42,769 nt of DNA from a virus, in IMG/VR virus record IMGVR_UViG_3300048591_000167, positions 1 to 42,769 of that record, one strand, 5' to 3'. The translations under genes were made by a program, and so were the position numbers. Positions 25,123-31,434 of the stretch are shown piece after piece. Numbering within the stretch: the stretch's first letter is position 1; each line of letters begins with the position of its first letter. The notes below the pieces were generated by a model. That model did not search any database, was not told the DNA's origin, and saw only the letters and a program-made list of their open reading frames with translations.

Positions 25123-25194
25123 GGCTAACCCGTCGTTCCAGCGGAGCCTCCGGCGATAATGCCGCCGGAGTCCCGCTGAACTTCAACGTTAGGT
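25123..25194 (+). other. attC site B
   Basis: Inverse core GGCTAAC, core GTTAGGT (25188-25194). Arms GTTCCAGCGG and CCGCTGAAC differ by one extra C on the left. Central stem CTCCGGCG/CGCCGGAG (approximate). Confidence 0.85.
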
Positions 25195-25195
25195 T

Positions 25196-25924
25196 TCACA
25201 ACAGCCCCTCTTGCACAGGCTGTCTTGTTTCTTCGGGCGGCAGTAGCTCGCCCTGATTCTTTGCCGCTGCGATCCGCTCGCACGCGATGTCGAAGTACCG
25301 GCGTTCGAGTTCAATCCCCACGAAGCGCCGGCCCAACTGTTCGCACGCGACTCCGGTGGTGCCCGACCCCATGAACGGGTCCAGCACCACGCCACCGGCC
25401 GGCGTCGTCTTCTCAACAAGCCGCTTCATCAACCCCACCGGCTTCTGTGCCAAGTGCTCGCGGTCGCCTATCGGCTCGCTGCGGTGCTCGATCACGTCGC
25501 CGTCACCCGTTGGCACCTTCGGCGCGCTCTCGGCCTCGCAGAACAAAATCAGTTCGTGCTGGTGGCGCCAGGAATACCCGTTGATGCTGGTCTTCTTGTC
25601 CCAGATCAGCGGTCGCAGCTTGCGAAAGTGGCTGTAGGCCGTGGCGTATAACACCGGGTAGCTCTGCCCGTCGCAGAACACATAGGCCGTGCCCGTGGCC
25701 TTCAGGCATCGGCATGCAGCCTTGAAGAAGTCCGCGAAGTAGTGGTTCAGTATCGACAGGTCGCCAATGCTGCGCGCACTGCCAGAGCGAACGCTGTAGT
25801 GCGCAGCCGGCAGGAAATACGGCGGGTCCGTCGCCAGCGTGTCCACGGGCGCAAGTTCGGCCATCACTTCCATCGCATCCCCGTGCCACAGTTCCGCGTT
25901 CCCGATCACTACTTTCTCAGCCAT
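25196..25924 (-). CDS. Cassette 3: DNA methyltransferase (beta class, N4/N6 type)
   Basis: 242 residues. Catalytic TDPPYF with DPPY at 33-36 comes before the SAM-binding DPFMGSGTTG (about 181-190), the order of beta-class adenine-N6 or cytosine-N4 methyltransferases. The part between is the target-recognition region. ATG at 25924 is preferred (AAAGGA five bases upstream) over an ATG two codons earlier. First 12 residues, last residues (PVQEGLL) and flanks nearly match cassette 9. Probably protects phage DNA from host restriction (inference); specificity unknown. Confidence 0.9.
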   Translation of the reverse strand: MAEKVVIGNAELWHGDAMEVMAELAPVDTLATDPPYFLPAAHYSVRSGSARSIGDLSILNHYFADFFKAACRCLKATGTAYVFCDGQSYPVLYATAYSHFRKLRPLIWDKKTSINGYSWRHQHELILFCEAESAPKVPTGDGDVIEHRSEPIGDREHLAQKPVGLMKRLVEKTTPAGGVVLDPFMGSGTTGVACEQLGRRFVGIELERRYFDIACERIAAAKNQGELLPPEETRQPVQEGLL

Positions 25925-25955
25925 CTTCATCCTTTGTCAGTGCGCCACCAGTGAA

Positions 25956-26013
25956 ACCTAACCCGTCGCTCGAACGGACGGCCTACGGCCGCCGTTCAGC
26001 TCCCACGTTGGGC
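25956..26013 (+). other. attC site C
   Basis: Inverse core ACCTAAC, core GTTGGGC (26007-26013). Arms GCTCGAACGG and CCGTTCAGC; central GGCCTACGGCC. Very similar to site I. Confidence 0.85.
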
Positions 26014-26303
26014 GGCACCCAGCCAACAGCTTTCGCGGCATCGCCCAGGACGGCGTATTCGCCGCATTGGCAAATCCCGACCGAGTGGTCGCAGCCGCCG
26101 ACCGAATCCATGTACTCGTGCAGCAAATCGAGTGCCGGGCGCATCGCATCGCGCGTGTTCGCGGCGGCTATAGCTGTCTCTGACTGCTGGTCCTGTACTC
26201 CCATCGCGTAGGCAGTGCGGAAAACATGCTGCTCCACCGCATCAATTTCACGCCCTTGCTGTTTCTCGTAGGTCGCCATTGCCCGCATCATCATTCGTTC
26301 CAT
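25983..26303 (-). CDS. Cassette 4 protein, unknown
   Basis: 106 residues from the ATG at 26303 (GGAG eight bases upstream). Helical, with MERMMMRAMATYEKQQGREI and DAMRPALDLLHEYMDSVGGC, then GICQCGEYA. The end (PNVGAERRP) is encoded by attC C: the frame runs through the core into the hairpin before stopping. No family recognised. Confidence 0.6.
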   Translation of the reverse strand: MERMMMRAMATYEKQQGREIDAVEQHVFRTAYAMGVQDQQSETAIAAANTRDAMRPALDLLHEYMDSVGGCDHSVGICQCGEYAVLGDAAKAVGWVPPNVGAERRP

Positions 26304-26318
26304 TTCCCACGCTCCTGC

Positions 26319-26382
26319 GCCCAACAGGCGCTTCAAGCGGGACGCGCGAAAATCCGCGCGCCCCTTAAGCTAAACGTTAGCC
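26319..26382 (+). other. attC site D
   Basis: Inverse core GCCCAAC, core GTTAGCC (26376-26382). Arms GCTTCAAGCGGG and CCCCTTAAGC; central CGCGCG pairing. Extra C on the left. Confidence 0.85.
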
Positions 26383-26990
26383 CACTGCATCACCACCGCC
26401 TGCGCGATGCCTTCAAACGTCTGGCTCCGGTCGCGCTTGCGTGTTGGTGATGGTGGCATCTTCCAAATACGCTGCTCCCGTCCGTCAACCAAGTTGGTCG
26501 GTTTCAGCGGATCCAAATTGTGCAGGGCAAACCCGGTCTTTTTGGTTTCTCCGTGCCCGTGCTCATACGGCTGCACATAGCAAACCGGCGCGTCGAGGTG
26601 CTGGAAAATCACGCTCACCGGGTTTTCGAGGGCAACCCTCTCCCCGTGTTGCTTTGCCAGTTCCCAAAGCCCGACAGTCCAGGCAATTGCCTGCTCTCGT
26701 TTGTGGTGCATCGGCATCCCGCGCCCATACCAGCGGTTCCCGCTCACTGCCATGGCAGTACAGTCCGGGTGCAAGATAATCAACCCCCATCGCCTGGTCG
26801 GTATCACTTCGCAAATGTCCTGCTGGTAATGCCAAGCAGGGTTCCCCCGTGTCGGCGCAAGATCGCACGAGTACGCCTCATGCCCAGCATCCCGCAGTGC
26901 CTTGGTTATCGTCTGGCTCTCTTCGCATCCGACCAAAACCGGGCTAACCCGTCGGTCGAGTGCGACGCCCTCCATGCCGCTTCGCGTCAT
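26370..26990 (-). CDS. Cassette 5: C5-cytosine-methyltransferase-like protein
   Basis: Up to 206 residues. VLVGCEESQTITKALRDAGH and EAYSCDL form the SAM-binding start, and HGERVALENPVSVIFQHLDA carries an ENPV motif like the ENV catalytic-region motif of C5 methyltransferases. Then comes TKKTGFALHNL. A PC catalytic loop is not obvious (HPDC is in its place), so activity may differ or be lost. The natural start would be near VLVGCEES; in this context the first ATGs (26990, 26975) lie inside attC E. The end AN-V is read through the core of site D. Confidence 0.65.
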   Translation of the reverse strand: MTRSGMEGVALDRRVSPVLVGCEESQTITKALRDAGHEAYSCDLAPTRGNPAWHYQQDICEVIPTRRWGLIILHPDCTAMAVSGNRWYGRGMPMHHKREQAIAWTVGLWELAKQHGERVALENPVSVIFQHLDAPVCYVQPYEHGHGETKKTGFALHNLDPLKPTNLVDGREQRIWKMPPSPTRKRDRSQTFEGIAQAVVMQWANV

Positions 26991-27020
26991 TCCGGTCGCG
27001 CCTCACCTAGTGCGTTAGGT
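26942..27020 (+). other. attC site E
   Basis: Inverse core GGCTAAC, core GTTAGGT (27014-27020). Arms GGTCGAGTGCGAC and GTCGCGCCTCACC; extra C on the left. Longer central part than most sites here. Confidence 0.8.
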
Positions 27021-27040
27021 TTCTCTATTCCGAGGTCACT

Positions 27041-27724
27041 ATGAACTGGGATCAAATCGTTACGAAGGTAAGCCCGTACATCGTCAAGATCGATACCCCG
27101 TCCGGTAGCGGCACCGGATTCCTCTATTCCTACAACGAAGACAGAACGTGGTGCGCTATAGCAACCGCATTGCATGTCGTGTCTTCCGCTGACGAATGGC
27201 AACAACCGATCAAATTGCATAGCTATGGCTTTTCGCAAACGGTATTTCTCAAAGAGTCTCAACGCATCATCGTCCCAGATTGGAAAACAGATTCAGCCGT
27301 GATACTTCTTGAAAGCGGCAAGCTTCAATTTCCAGATGGCTTGATACCACTCCGTCCCATAGAAAGTCGCCTCTCCATCGGCGTCGAAGTCGGCTGGCTG
27401 GGCTATCCGGCTATCGAGCCTTTCACCGTGTGCTTCTTCAACGGGGCCGTTAGCGCCAGGCGCGACGACAACCGCTCTTACCTTATTGACGGCGTCGCTA
27501 TCAACGGCGTTAGCGGCAGCCCCGTTCTGTACTCCACCGAAACCGATGGAGTTCAAATCGTCGGAGTCATGACCGCTTATCGCGCTAATCGCGCCCACGG
27601 TGACGCCTTGCCCGGATTGTCCGTCGCTCAAGATGTTTCGCACTTTCATGATGTCGTTCAACGTATCCGCTCGCTCGATGAAGGCCGCCGCCAACGTGCA
27701 GAAATTGAGGCCGCCCGTGAGTAA
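27041..27724 (+). CDS. Cassette 6: trypsin-like serine protease
   Basis: 227 residues. Triad candidates: His45 in ATALHVV, Asp84 in KTDSAVIL and Ser158 in INGVSGSPVL, with SGSGTGFLYS near the start, the pattern of chymotrypsin-fold (S1-like) proteases. No signal peptide, so it would act in the cytoplasm. GAGG precedes the ATG by six to seven bases. This is the only cassette gene in the main array in the usual integron orientation (start near a core, attC after the stop), and it therefore runs against phage early transcription. Similar proteases occur in defence systems, but no partner is present. Confidence 0.85.
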   Translation: MNWDQIVTKVSPYIVKIDTPSGSGTGFLYSYNEDRTWCAIATALHVVSSADEWQQPIKLHSYGFSQTVFLKESQRIIVPDWKTDSAVILLESGKLQFPDGLIPLRPIESRLSIGVEVGWLGYPAIEPFTVCFFNGAVSARRDDNRSYLIDGVAINGVSGSPVLYSTETDGVQIVGVMTAYRANRAHGDALPGLSVAQDVSHFHDVVQRIRSLDEGRRQRAEIEAARE

Positions 27725-27736
27725 GTATCCCGAGAA

Positions 27737-27802
27737 ACCTAACCTTTCGTTCGAGCGGACCTGCGCAAAGAGCCGCGCAGGCCGCTCAACTCCACGTTAG
27801 GG
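27737..27802 (+). other. attC site F
   Basis: Inverse core ACCTAAC, core GTTAGGG (27796-27802). Arms GTTCGAGCGG and CCGCTCAAC; central CTGCGC/GCGCAG. Extra C on the left. Confidence 0.85.
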
Positions 27803-28011
27803 GACTTCATTGCGTCCTCCAGTTTCTTTACTCGCTGTTCAAGTGTCGGGGCTTCCCACGTTGGTTGCCCATAAAAAGCGCCCATCCCTCTCGGTTCGCG
27901 CTGCCCGCACAACCGGCACACGTACCAAGTCATTGCGCTACGTGGCGTCCCTTCGACGTAGGGTTCGTGCATCCCCCTGTAAGCGCTGTTGCTCTGGCAA
28001 ATACCTCGCAT
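27739..28011 (-). CDS. Cassette 7 small protein with a Cys pair
   Basis: 90 residues. GGAGG lies five bases before the ATG. WYVCRLCGQREPRG suggests half a zinc ribbon; a short helix follows (LEQRVKKLEDAMKS). From PNVELSGLRG onward the C-terminus is encoded by attC F. Function unknown. Confidence 0.6.
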   Translation of the reverse strand: MRGICQSNSAYRGMHEPYVEGTPRSAMTWYVCRLCGQREPRGMGAFYGQPTWEAPTLEQRVKKLEDAMKSPNVELSGLRGSLRRSARTKG

Positions 28012-28024
28012 GGCGTCCTCCGTC

Positions 28025-28093
28025 CCCTAACCCGTCGTTCCAGCGGATCCGCGCAATAAACCCTGCGCGTCCCGCTGAACTTCGACGTTATGC
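28025..28093 (+). other. attC site G
   Basis: Inverse core CCCTAAC, core GTTATGC (28087-28093). Arms GTTCCAGCGG and CCGCTGAAC, the same as site B. Confidence 0.85.
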
Positions 28094-28094
28094 C

Positions 28095-28355
28095 TCACGC
28101 TCTGCATGGCACGTTCGCCAGCACTTCGCGCATTTCAATGATCGCCTTCGCCCGCTCGATCTCATGCGGCAGTGCGCGGCGCAGAGTCACCCACTTGCCG
28201 TGGTTGTCGTAGAAAATCCACCCGTGTTGCTGGTGCTCCGGGTTGAACTTCAGGGCAAACTTGCCGCCGCTTGAGCCAACCATCGGCAGCATGTCGTCCG
28301 GAGGCATAACATTTACGTCAACCGGACCTTGCGCCGGCAGCGTTTCGTGGTTCAT
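28095..28355 (-). CDS. Cassette 8 protein, unknown
   Basis: 86 residues, AAGGA seven bases before the ATG. GGKFALKFNPEHQQHGWIFY and DNHGKWVTLRRALP suggest a small beta-rich fold. It stops one base before the core of site G, so it carries no attC-encoded tail. Not recognised. Confidence 0.6.
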   Translation of the reverse strand: MNHETLPAQGPVDVNVMPPDDMLPMVGSSGGKFALKFNPEHQQHGWIFYDNHGKWVTLRRALPHEIERAKAIIEMREVLANVPCRA

Positions 28356-28364
28356 TTGTCGTCC

Positions 28365-28400
28365 TTTCCCGGCGCAAGGCCGGTTACGTTAGCGTTAGGT
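28365..28400 (+). other. attC site H, only the right half kept
   Basis: Core GTTAGGT (28394-28400) with the arm CCGGTTACGTTAGCG, similar to the right arm of site M. No inverse core or left arm is seen; a CCGGCGCAAGGCCGG hairpin remains. Probably truncated, so cassettes 8 and 9 may now move as one. Confidence 0.6.
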
Positions 28401-28401
28401 T

Positions 28402-29085
28402 TCACAACAGCCCCTCCTGCACAGGCTCGGGCGCTTTCTCTGGCGGTAGTAGCTGCCCCTGGGCCTGGGCCTGCTCTATGCGGCGGCAGGCGATGTCGAA
28501 ATACTTGGGTTCGCGCTCGATGCCGATGAAGGTGCGTTGCAGGTTCATGGCGGCGACGCCGGTGGTGCCGCTGCCCATGAAGGGGTCGAGGATGGTTTGG
28601 GGTTCCCCCGCGCACTTGATGCACCACTCCATCAGCCCTACCGGCTTCTGCGTCGGGTGTTCGCGCCCGTCTTGCCTTACCTCTGTGCCCTGCAACGCTT
28701 TGTCGTAAATGCGAAGCGTCCCCCGCTTAAAGGAAGTCCAAGCGAACTCCCCATCCGCGTAGTGCATGCCCCTGTTTTTCTTGTCCCACAGCAAGGGGGA
28801 TCGGCAGTTGCCGAGGTGCGCAATGAAATAATTCCCCCCCCAAAAAACCTGCTCGTCGGAAATCGCACGCAGCGCGGCGAACACCTCCGCATCCGGCGCA
28901 ACATCCCAAGCGTTTGCGTCGGCGGCCTCTTGGGCACTTAGCGAGTTGCCCCCGGTGATTGACCAAGATCCAATCCCGTAGGGCGGGTCCGTGATAACCG
29001 CATCCACCTTGCCAAGCGTAGGCAGAATCTCCATGCAGTCGCCCAGCCAAAGTTCCGCGCTCCCGATCACTACTTTCTCTGCCAT
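28402..29085 (-). CDS. Cassette 9: DNA methyltransferase (beta class, N4/N6 type)
   Basis: 227 residues. TDPPYGIG with DPPY at 33-36, then HPTQKPVGLMEWCIK and ILDPFMGSGTTGVAA for SAM binding: beta-class order. Its central region differs entirely from that of cassette 3, yet the ends (MAEKVVIG-AELW and LLPPE...PVQEGLL) and flanking DNA are nearly identical, so it probably recognises another target. ATG at 29085 has AAAGGA at good spacing. Likely anti-restriction. Confidence 0.9.
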   Translation of the reverse strand: MAEKVVIGSAELWLGDCMEILPTLGKVDAVITDPPYGIGSWSITGGNSLSAQEAADANAWDVAPDAEVFAALRAISDEQVFWGGNYFIAHLGNCRSPLLWDKKNRGMHYADGEFAWTSFKRGTLRIYDKALQGTEVRQDGREHPTQKPVGLMEWCIKCAGEPQTILDPFMGSGTTGVAAMNLQRTFIGIEREPKYFDIACRRIEQAQAQGQLLPPEKAPEPVQEGLL

Positions 29086-29116
29086 CTTCATCCTTTGTCA
29101 GTGCGCCACCAGTGAA

Positions 29117-29173
29117 ACCTAACCTGTCGCTCAAACGGACGGCCTACGGCCGCCGTTTAGCTCCGCGTTATGC
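29117..29173 (+). other. attC site I
   Basis: Inverse core ACCTAAC, core GTTATGC (29167-29173). Arms GCTCAAACGG and CCGTTTAGC; central GGCCTACGGCC as in site C. Confidence 0.85.
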
Positions 29174-29382
29174 AACTCGTCACCGTCCCACGGCGCGCCA
29201 ACCTTCCGAAGCGCCAATTTGAGCGGCAGGAGCGTGCACACCTCGCCGTCGGCCAAGTGCCCGTTCGCGTCGAGCGTCTGCTTGATCGCCTGCCGAAGCA
29301 GCATGTTTTCGTCGTGCAGTTCTTCGACCGTGTTCGCCAGGTCGTCATACATTTCGAGCTTCGCATTGTCTGGTATCGCCAT
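29131..29382 (-). CDS. Cassette 10 small helical protein
   Basis: 83 residues. MYDDLANTVEELHDENMLLR looks like a short coiled coil; GGGGGA lies about eight bases before the ATG. The tail HNAELNGGRRPSV is encoded by attC I. Function unknown. Confidence 0.6.
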   Translation of the reverse strand: MAIPDNAKLEMYDDLANTVEELHDENMLLRQAIKQTLDANGHLADGEVCTLLPLKLALRKVGAPWDGDELHNAELNGGRRPSV

Positions 29383-29385
29383 TGT

Positions 29386-30375
29386 TCAATCCCCCGTTTG
29401 TTGCATAACTGTGCTTTCGAGCGGGACGGCTTCGCCGCCCCTCAAAGCGGCGTTAGGCACCGCACTTGCGTGCGGCTGTGCGCGCGGGTCACCCTTGCAA
29501 AACACCAGCACGTTCTGGTGCGTCTTCGCCAGCTTCCGGCCGCTTTCAAACTGCTTCGTCACGCGCATCGCCGCAGTGCCTACGGGCGTTGCCAGAATTG
29601 CCTCGTTGTATAGCCGCGCGCCGGCCTGCTCGAATCCGTCGATGGTTTCGCTCACGAAGTTCCGATAGAACCCGCGCGAATCGCGGAAGTCACCGACCAC
29701 AAAGCACGCAAAGGTGTCTGGCTTCATCTTGCCAACGGCGCGCAGAATGATCCGCTTGTATGCGGCCACAAACGCATGCCAGTCCATCGCGCTTAAATCA
29801 CGCGGGTCATCGCTGTACTTTTCCAGGTCGCCATAGGGCGGGCACGAAAACACGAAGTCAGCCTCGGGCGCTGTGGGCAGCGTTTCCATGCTGTCACCGC
29901 ACACCCATACCGGGCGCACGCTTGGCGCTATGTCTTCGGCCTGTGTCTCGTTCGCTGCAATCTGTTCGGGCCGCAGCTCGCCGCCCCAGTATTTCCGGCC
30001 AAGAGCGCCGGCCACAATGCCGCGCACGCTGCCGCCGGCGAACGGATCGACCACCTGGCCGCCCGGCGGGCAGAACCAGCGGTATGCCAGCTCGCACAGC
30101 ACCGGGTCGAAAATGCTTGTCCCATCGCCCGCAGTCACCGCCTTACCGTTTACGAGGCGCTGCCATTCGTGGTCGTTGTAGGCTTTGGCGTTTCGTCCTA
30201 CCTCAGACTGCAAACCAATGGACAGCCATGCGCGCTTGCGTTCCAGCCATTCTCCTTGTTTGGCATCCAGCACCGTAAAGGGCGGCAGCGTGAATCGCTC
30301 GGCTACCGGCCCGCTTGCCTTCGGCTTAATCACCTCTCCGAATAAATCAGTTCCGAATATCGCTAGTTCAGCCAT
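29386..30375 (-). CDS. Cassette 11: DNA methyltransferase (SAM motif before CPPY)
   Basis: 329 residues from the ATG at 30375 (GGAG five bases upstream; a GTG and an ATG directly before are alternatives). SAM-binding VVDPFAGGSVRGI (DPFAGGS 110-116) precedes the catalytic FSCPPYGDL (SCPPY 177-181), the reverse of the two beta-class cassettes, so an independent enzyme. C-terminal part contains THQNVLVFCKG. The tail from PNAALRGGEAV is read through attC J. Likely an N6/N4 methylase; target unknown. Confidence 0.85.
   Translation of the reverse strand: MAELAIFGTDLFGEVIKPKASGPVAERFTLPPFTVLDAKQGEWLERKRAWLSIGLQSEVGRNAKAYNDHEWQRLVNGKAVTAGDGTSIFDPVLCELAYRWFCPPGGQVVDPFAGGSVRGIVAGALGRKYWGGELRPEQIAANETQAEDIAPSVRPVWVCGDSMETLPTAPEADFVFSCPPYGDLEKYSDDPRDLSAMDWHAFVAAYKRIILRAVGKMKPDTFACFVVGDFRDSRGFYRNFVSETIDGFEQAGARLYNEAILATPVGTAAMRVTKQFESGRKLAKTHQNVLVFCKGDPRAQPHASAVPNAALRGGEAVPLESTVMQQTGD
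29403..29458 (+). other. attC site J
   Basis: Inverse core GCATAAC, core GTTAGGC (29452-29458). Arms GCTTTCGAGCGGG and CCCCTCAAAGC; extra C on the left. Confidence 0.85.
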
Positions 30376-30401
30376 CATCACTCCGTAGTTACCGTTTTGC
30401 C

Positions 30402-30471
30402 TGCCAACCCGTCGCTCAAGCGGGACGCGCCGCGATAAGGCCGCGTCGCGCCCCTTAGCTATGCGTTATGC
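30402..30471 (+). other. attC site K
   Basis: Inverse core TGCCAAC, core GTTATGC (30465-30471). Arms GCTCAAGCGGGACGCG and CGCGCCCCTTAGC; extra C on the left. Confidence 0.85.
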
Positions 30472-30699
30472 GTCAAGGTTGTACTTCTCATCCAGCAAGC
30501 GCCGCGACTGCTCGCAGATCTTGCCGCCATCAAGGCGCACCGTGCATTGCGATACCTTCGCCCGCAGGCCGCGCCACGCTCCACGAACAAACGGCAGCCA
30601 GTCGGCAGCAGCCTTGCGCGACGGGTACGCATTCCCGACCCTCGTCCAGCCTGTAGCCGGGTGCATCACCATCGTAAAAAACACGGTTCGTTTTTCCAT
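30466..30699 (-). CDS. Cassette 12 small protein
   Basis: 77 residues; AGGA before the ATG at 30699. MEKRTVFFTMVMHPATGWTR then SRKAAADWLPFVRGAWRG and a basic C-terminus ending YNLDA. Pattern (VFFxMVMHP...AYPSRKAAxxWLPFVRxAWRG) suggests a small folded domain; not recognised. The stop TAA is supplied by the core of site K. Confidence 0.6.
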   Translation of the reverse strand: MEKRTVFFTMVMHPATGWTRVGNAYPSRKAAADWLPFVRGAWRGLRAKVSQCTVRLDGGKICEQSRRLLDEKYNLDA

Positions 30700-30716
30700 C
30701 TCTCATCCTTCGCGCC

Positions 30717-30779
30717 GCATAACCCGGCGCTCAAGCGGGACCGTCCGCAAGCGGCCGGCCCCTTAGCTCTGCGTTAGGC
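30717..30779 (+). other. attC site L
   Basis: Inverse core GCATAAC, core GTTAGGC (30773-30779). Arms GCTCAAGCGGG and CCCCTTAGC; central CCGTCCGCAAGCGGCCGG. Confidence 0.85.
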
Positions 30780-30940
30780 ACCCACTCAATCGTTACGACG
30801 AACTCCCCTTGCGGGAAACCGTGATCGTCTTGCGGTATCGCTGCCGCTGGTGGGTTGAAGTCTTTATCAAACGCCTCAAACACGTCACGGCCAACATCAA
30901 CAATACTTTCTCCGTCGTATGTCTTTTTAAACAGTTCCAT
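30731..30940 (-). CDS. Cassette 13 small acidic protein
   Basis: 69 residues; GAGGAG seven bases before the ATG, directly after the inverse core of site M. MELFKKTYDGESIVDVGRDV then FEAFDKDFNPP, EGEFVVTIEW-like strand, and a tail PNAELRGRPLADGPA encoded by attC L. DNA-mimic-like acidity is limited to the first half. Function unknown. Confidence 0.6.
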   Translation of the reverse strand: MELFKKTYDGESIVDVGRDVFEAFDKDFNPPAAAIPQDDHGFPQGEFVVTIEWVPNAELRGRPLADGPA

Positions 30941-30953
30941 CTCATTCTCCTCT

Positions 30954-31019
30954 GCCTAACATTTGCGTCAACGCGGACGCTCCGCCTGCGGCTCCGCGCC
31001 GGTTACGCCAGCGTTATGC
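30954..31019 (+). other. attC site M
   Basis: Inverse core GCCTAAC, core GTTATGC (31013-31019). Arms GCGTCAACGCGG and CCGGTTACGC; extra C on the left. Confidence 0.85.
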
Positions 31020-31312
31020 GTCGCTAGCGCAGCCAGGAATTCGCGCACCCGCGGCATCACGTACTTGTCGCGCACTCGCTCCACGACGCAGCAGCTTCCG
31101 TTGTGGCGCTCTTCCCAGCGCCGGCATTGCCGCTTGTGCATTTCCAGCATGTCGCTGAACTTGTAGGTGTTCCACTCGATGCTTCTGCCTTCTTCCCAGC
31201 GCCAGTACCACCGCGCCGCAAGCTCGGCCTCTTCGAGTGCCATCAGTTCGGCATCCGCTCTTGCGGCTATCGCCGTCAGCACGTCGCCAATCTGCTCTTG
31301 TGTCGGTTCCAT
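30968..31312 (-). CDS. Cassette 14 protein, helical
   Basis: 114 residues from the ATG at 31312; the upstream open frame crosses attC N and is unlikely to be translated. Helical, charged: EQIGDVLTAIAARADAELMA, ARWYWRWEEGRSIEWNTYKF, then RQCRRWEERHNGSCCVVERV. The tail HNAGVTGAEPQAERPR is encoded by attC M. Not recognised. Confidence 0.6.
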   Translation of the reverse strand: MEPTQEQIGDVLTAIAARADAELMALEEAELAARWYWRWEEGRSIEWNTYKFSDMLEMHKRQCRRWEERHNGSCCVVERVRDKYVMPRVREFLAALATHNAGVTGAEPQAERPR

Positions 31313-31330
31313 CTTCCCCAAATCCGCGCC

Positions 31331-31424
31331 GCATAACACCACGGTCGAGGTCGCCGCTTCGCGGCTGGACGCTTCGCATGCCGGCTGCGCCGTCAAGCTC
31401 GCGCCCCTCACCTCGCCGTTGGGC
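31331..31424 (+). other. attC site N (right end of array)
   Basis: Inverse core GCATAAC, core GTTGGGC (31418-31424). Arms GGTCGAGGTCGC and CCCCTCACC; long central hairpins. Its core ends ten bases before the ssb stop codon. Confidence 0.75.
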
Positions 31425-31434
31425 GGCATCCGCA

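Larger units (their letters stand above)
24475..31424 (+). mobile_element. Integron-type gene cassette array lacking an integrase
   Basis: Fourteen cassettes of about 0.2-1 kb lie between a lone core site (24475-24481) and the last attC (31331-31424). Each junction has the attC form: an inverse core ending AAC (e.g. ACCTAAC), spacer, arm, variable hairpin, complementary arm, spacer and core GTTAGGY/GTTATGC/GTTGGGC. In every full site the left arm has one extra C (e.g. GCTCAAG against GCTAAG), the extrahelical base that sets polarity in known attC sites such as those of aadA1 and the Vibrio repeats. All sites therefore have the same orientation, plus strand. No tyrosine recombinase gene is present in the window, so this is a CALIN-like array that would need an integrase in trans. 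It interrupts the minus early operon between ssb and the Q-like gene. Confidence 0.9.

Noticed and set aside
24866-31019. Regularly spaced similar sequences that could suggest a CRISPR array or REP elements
   Set aside because: Spacing is 0.1-1 kb with genes between, sequences vary in the middle but keep cores and paired arms; this fits attC, not CRISPR or REP.
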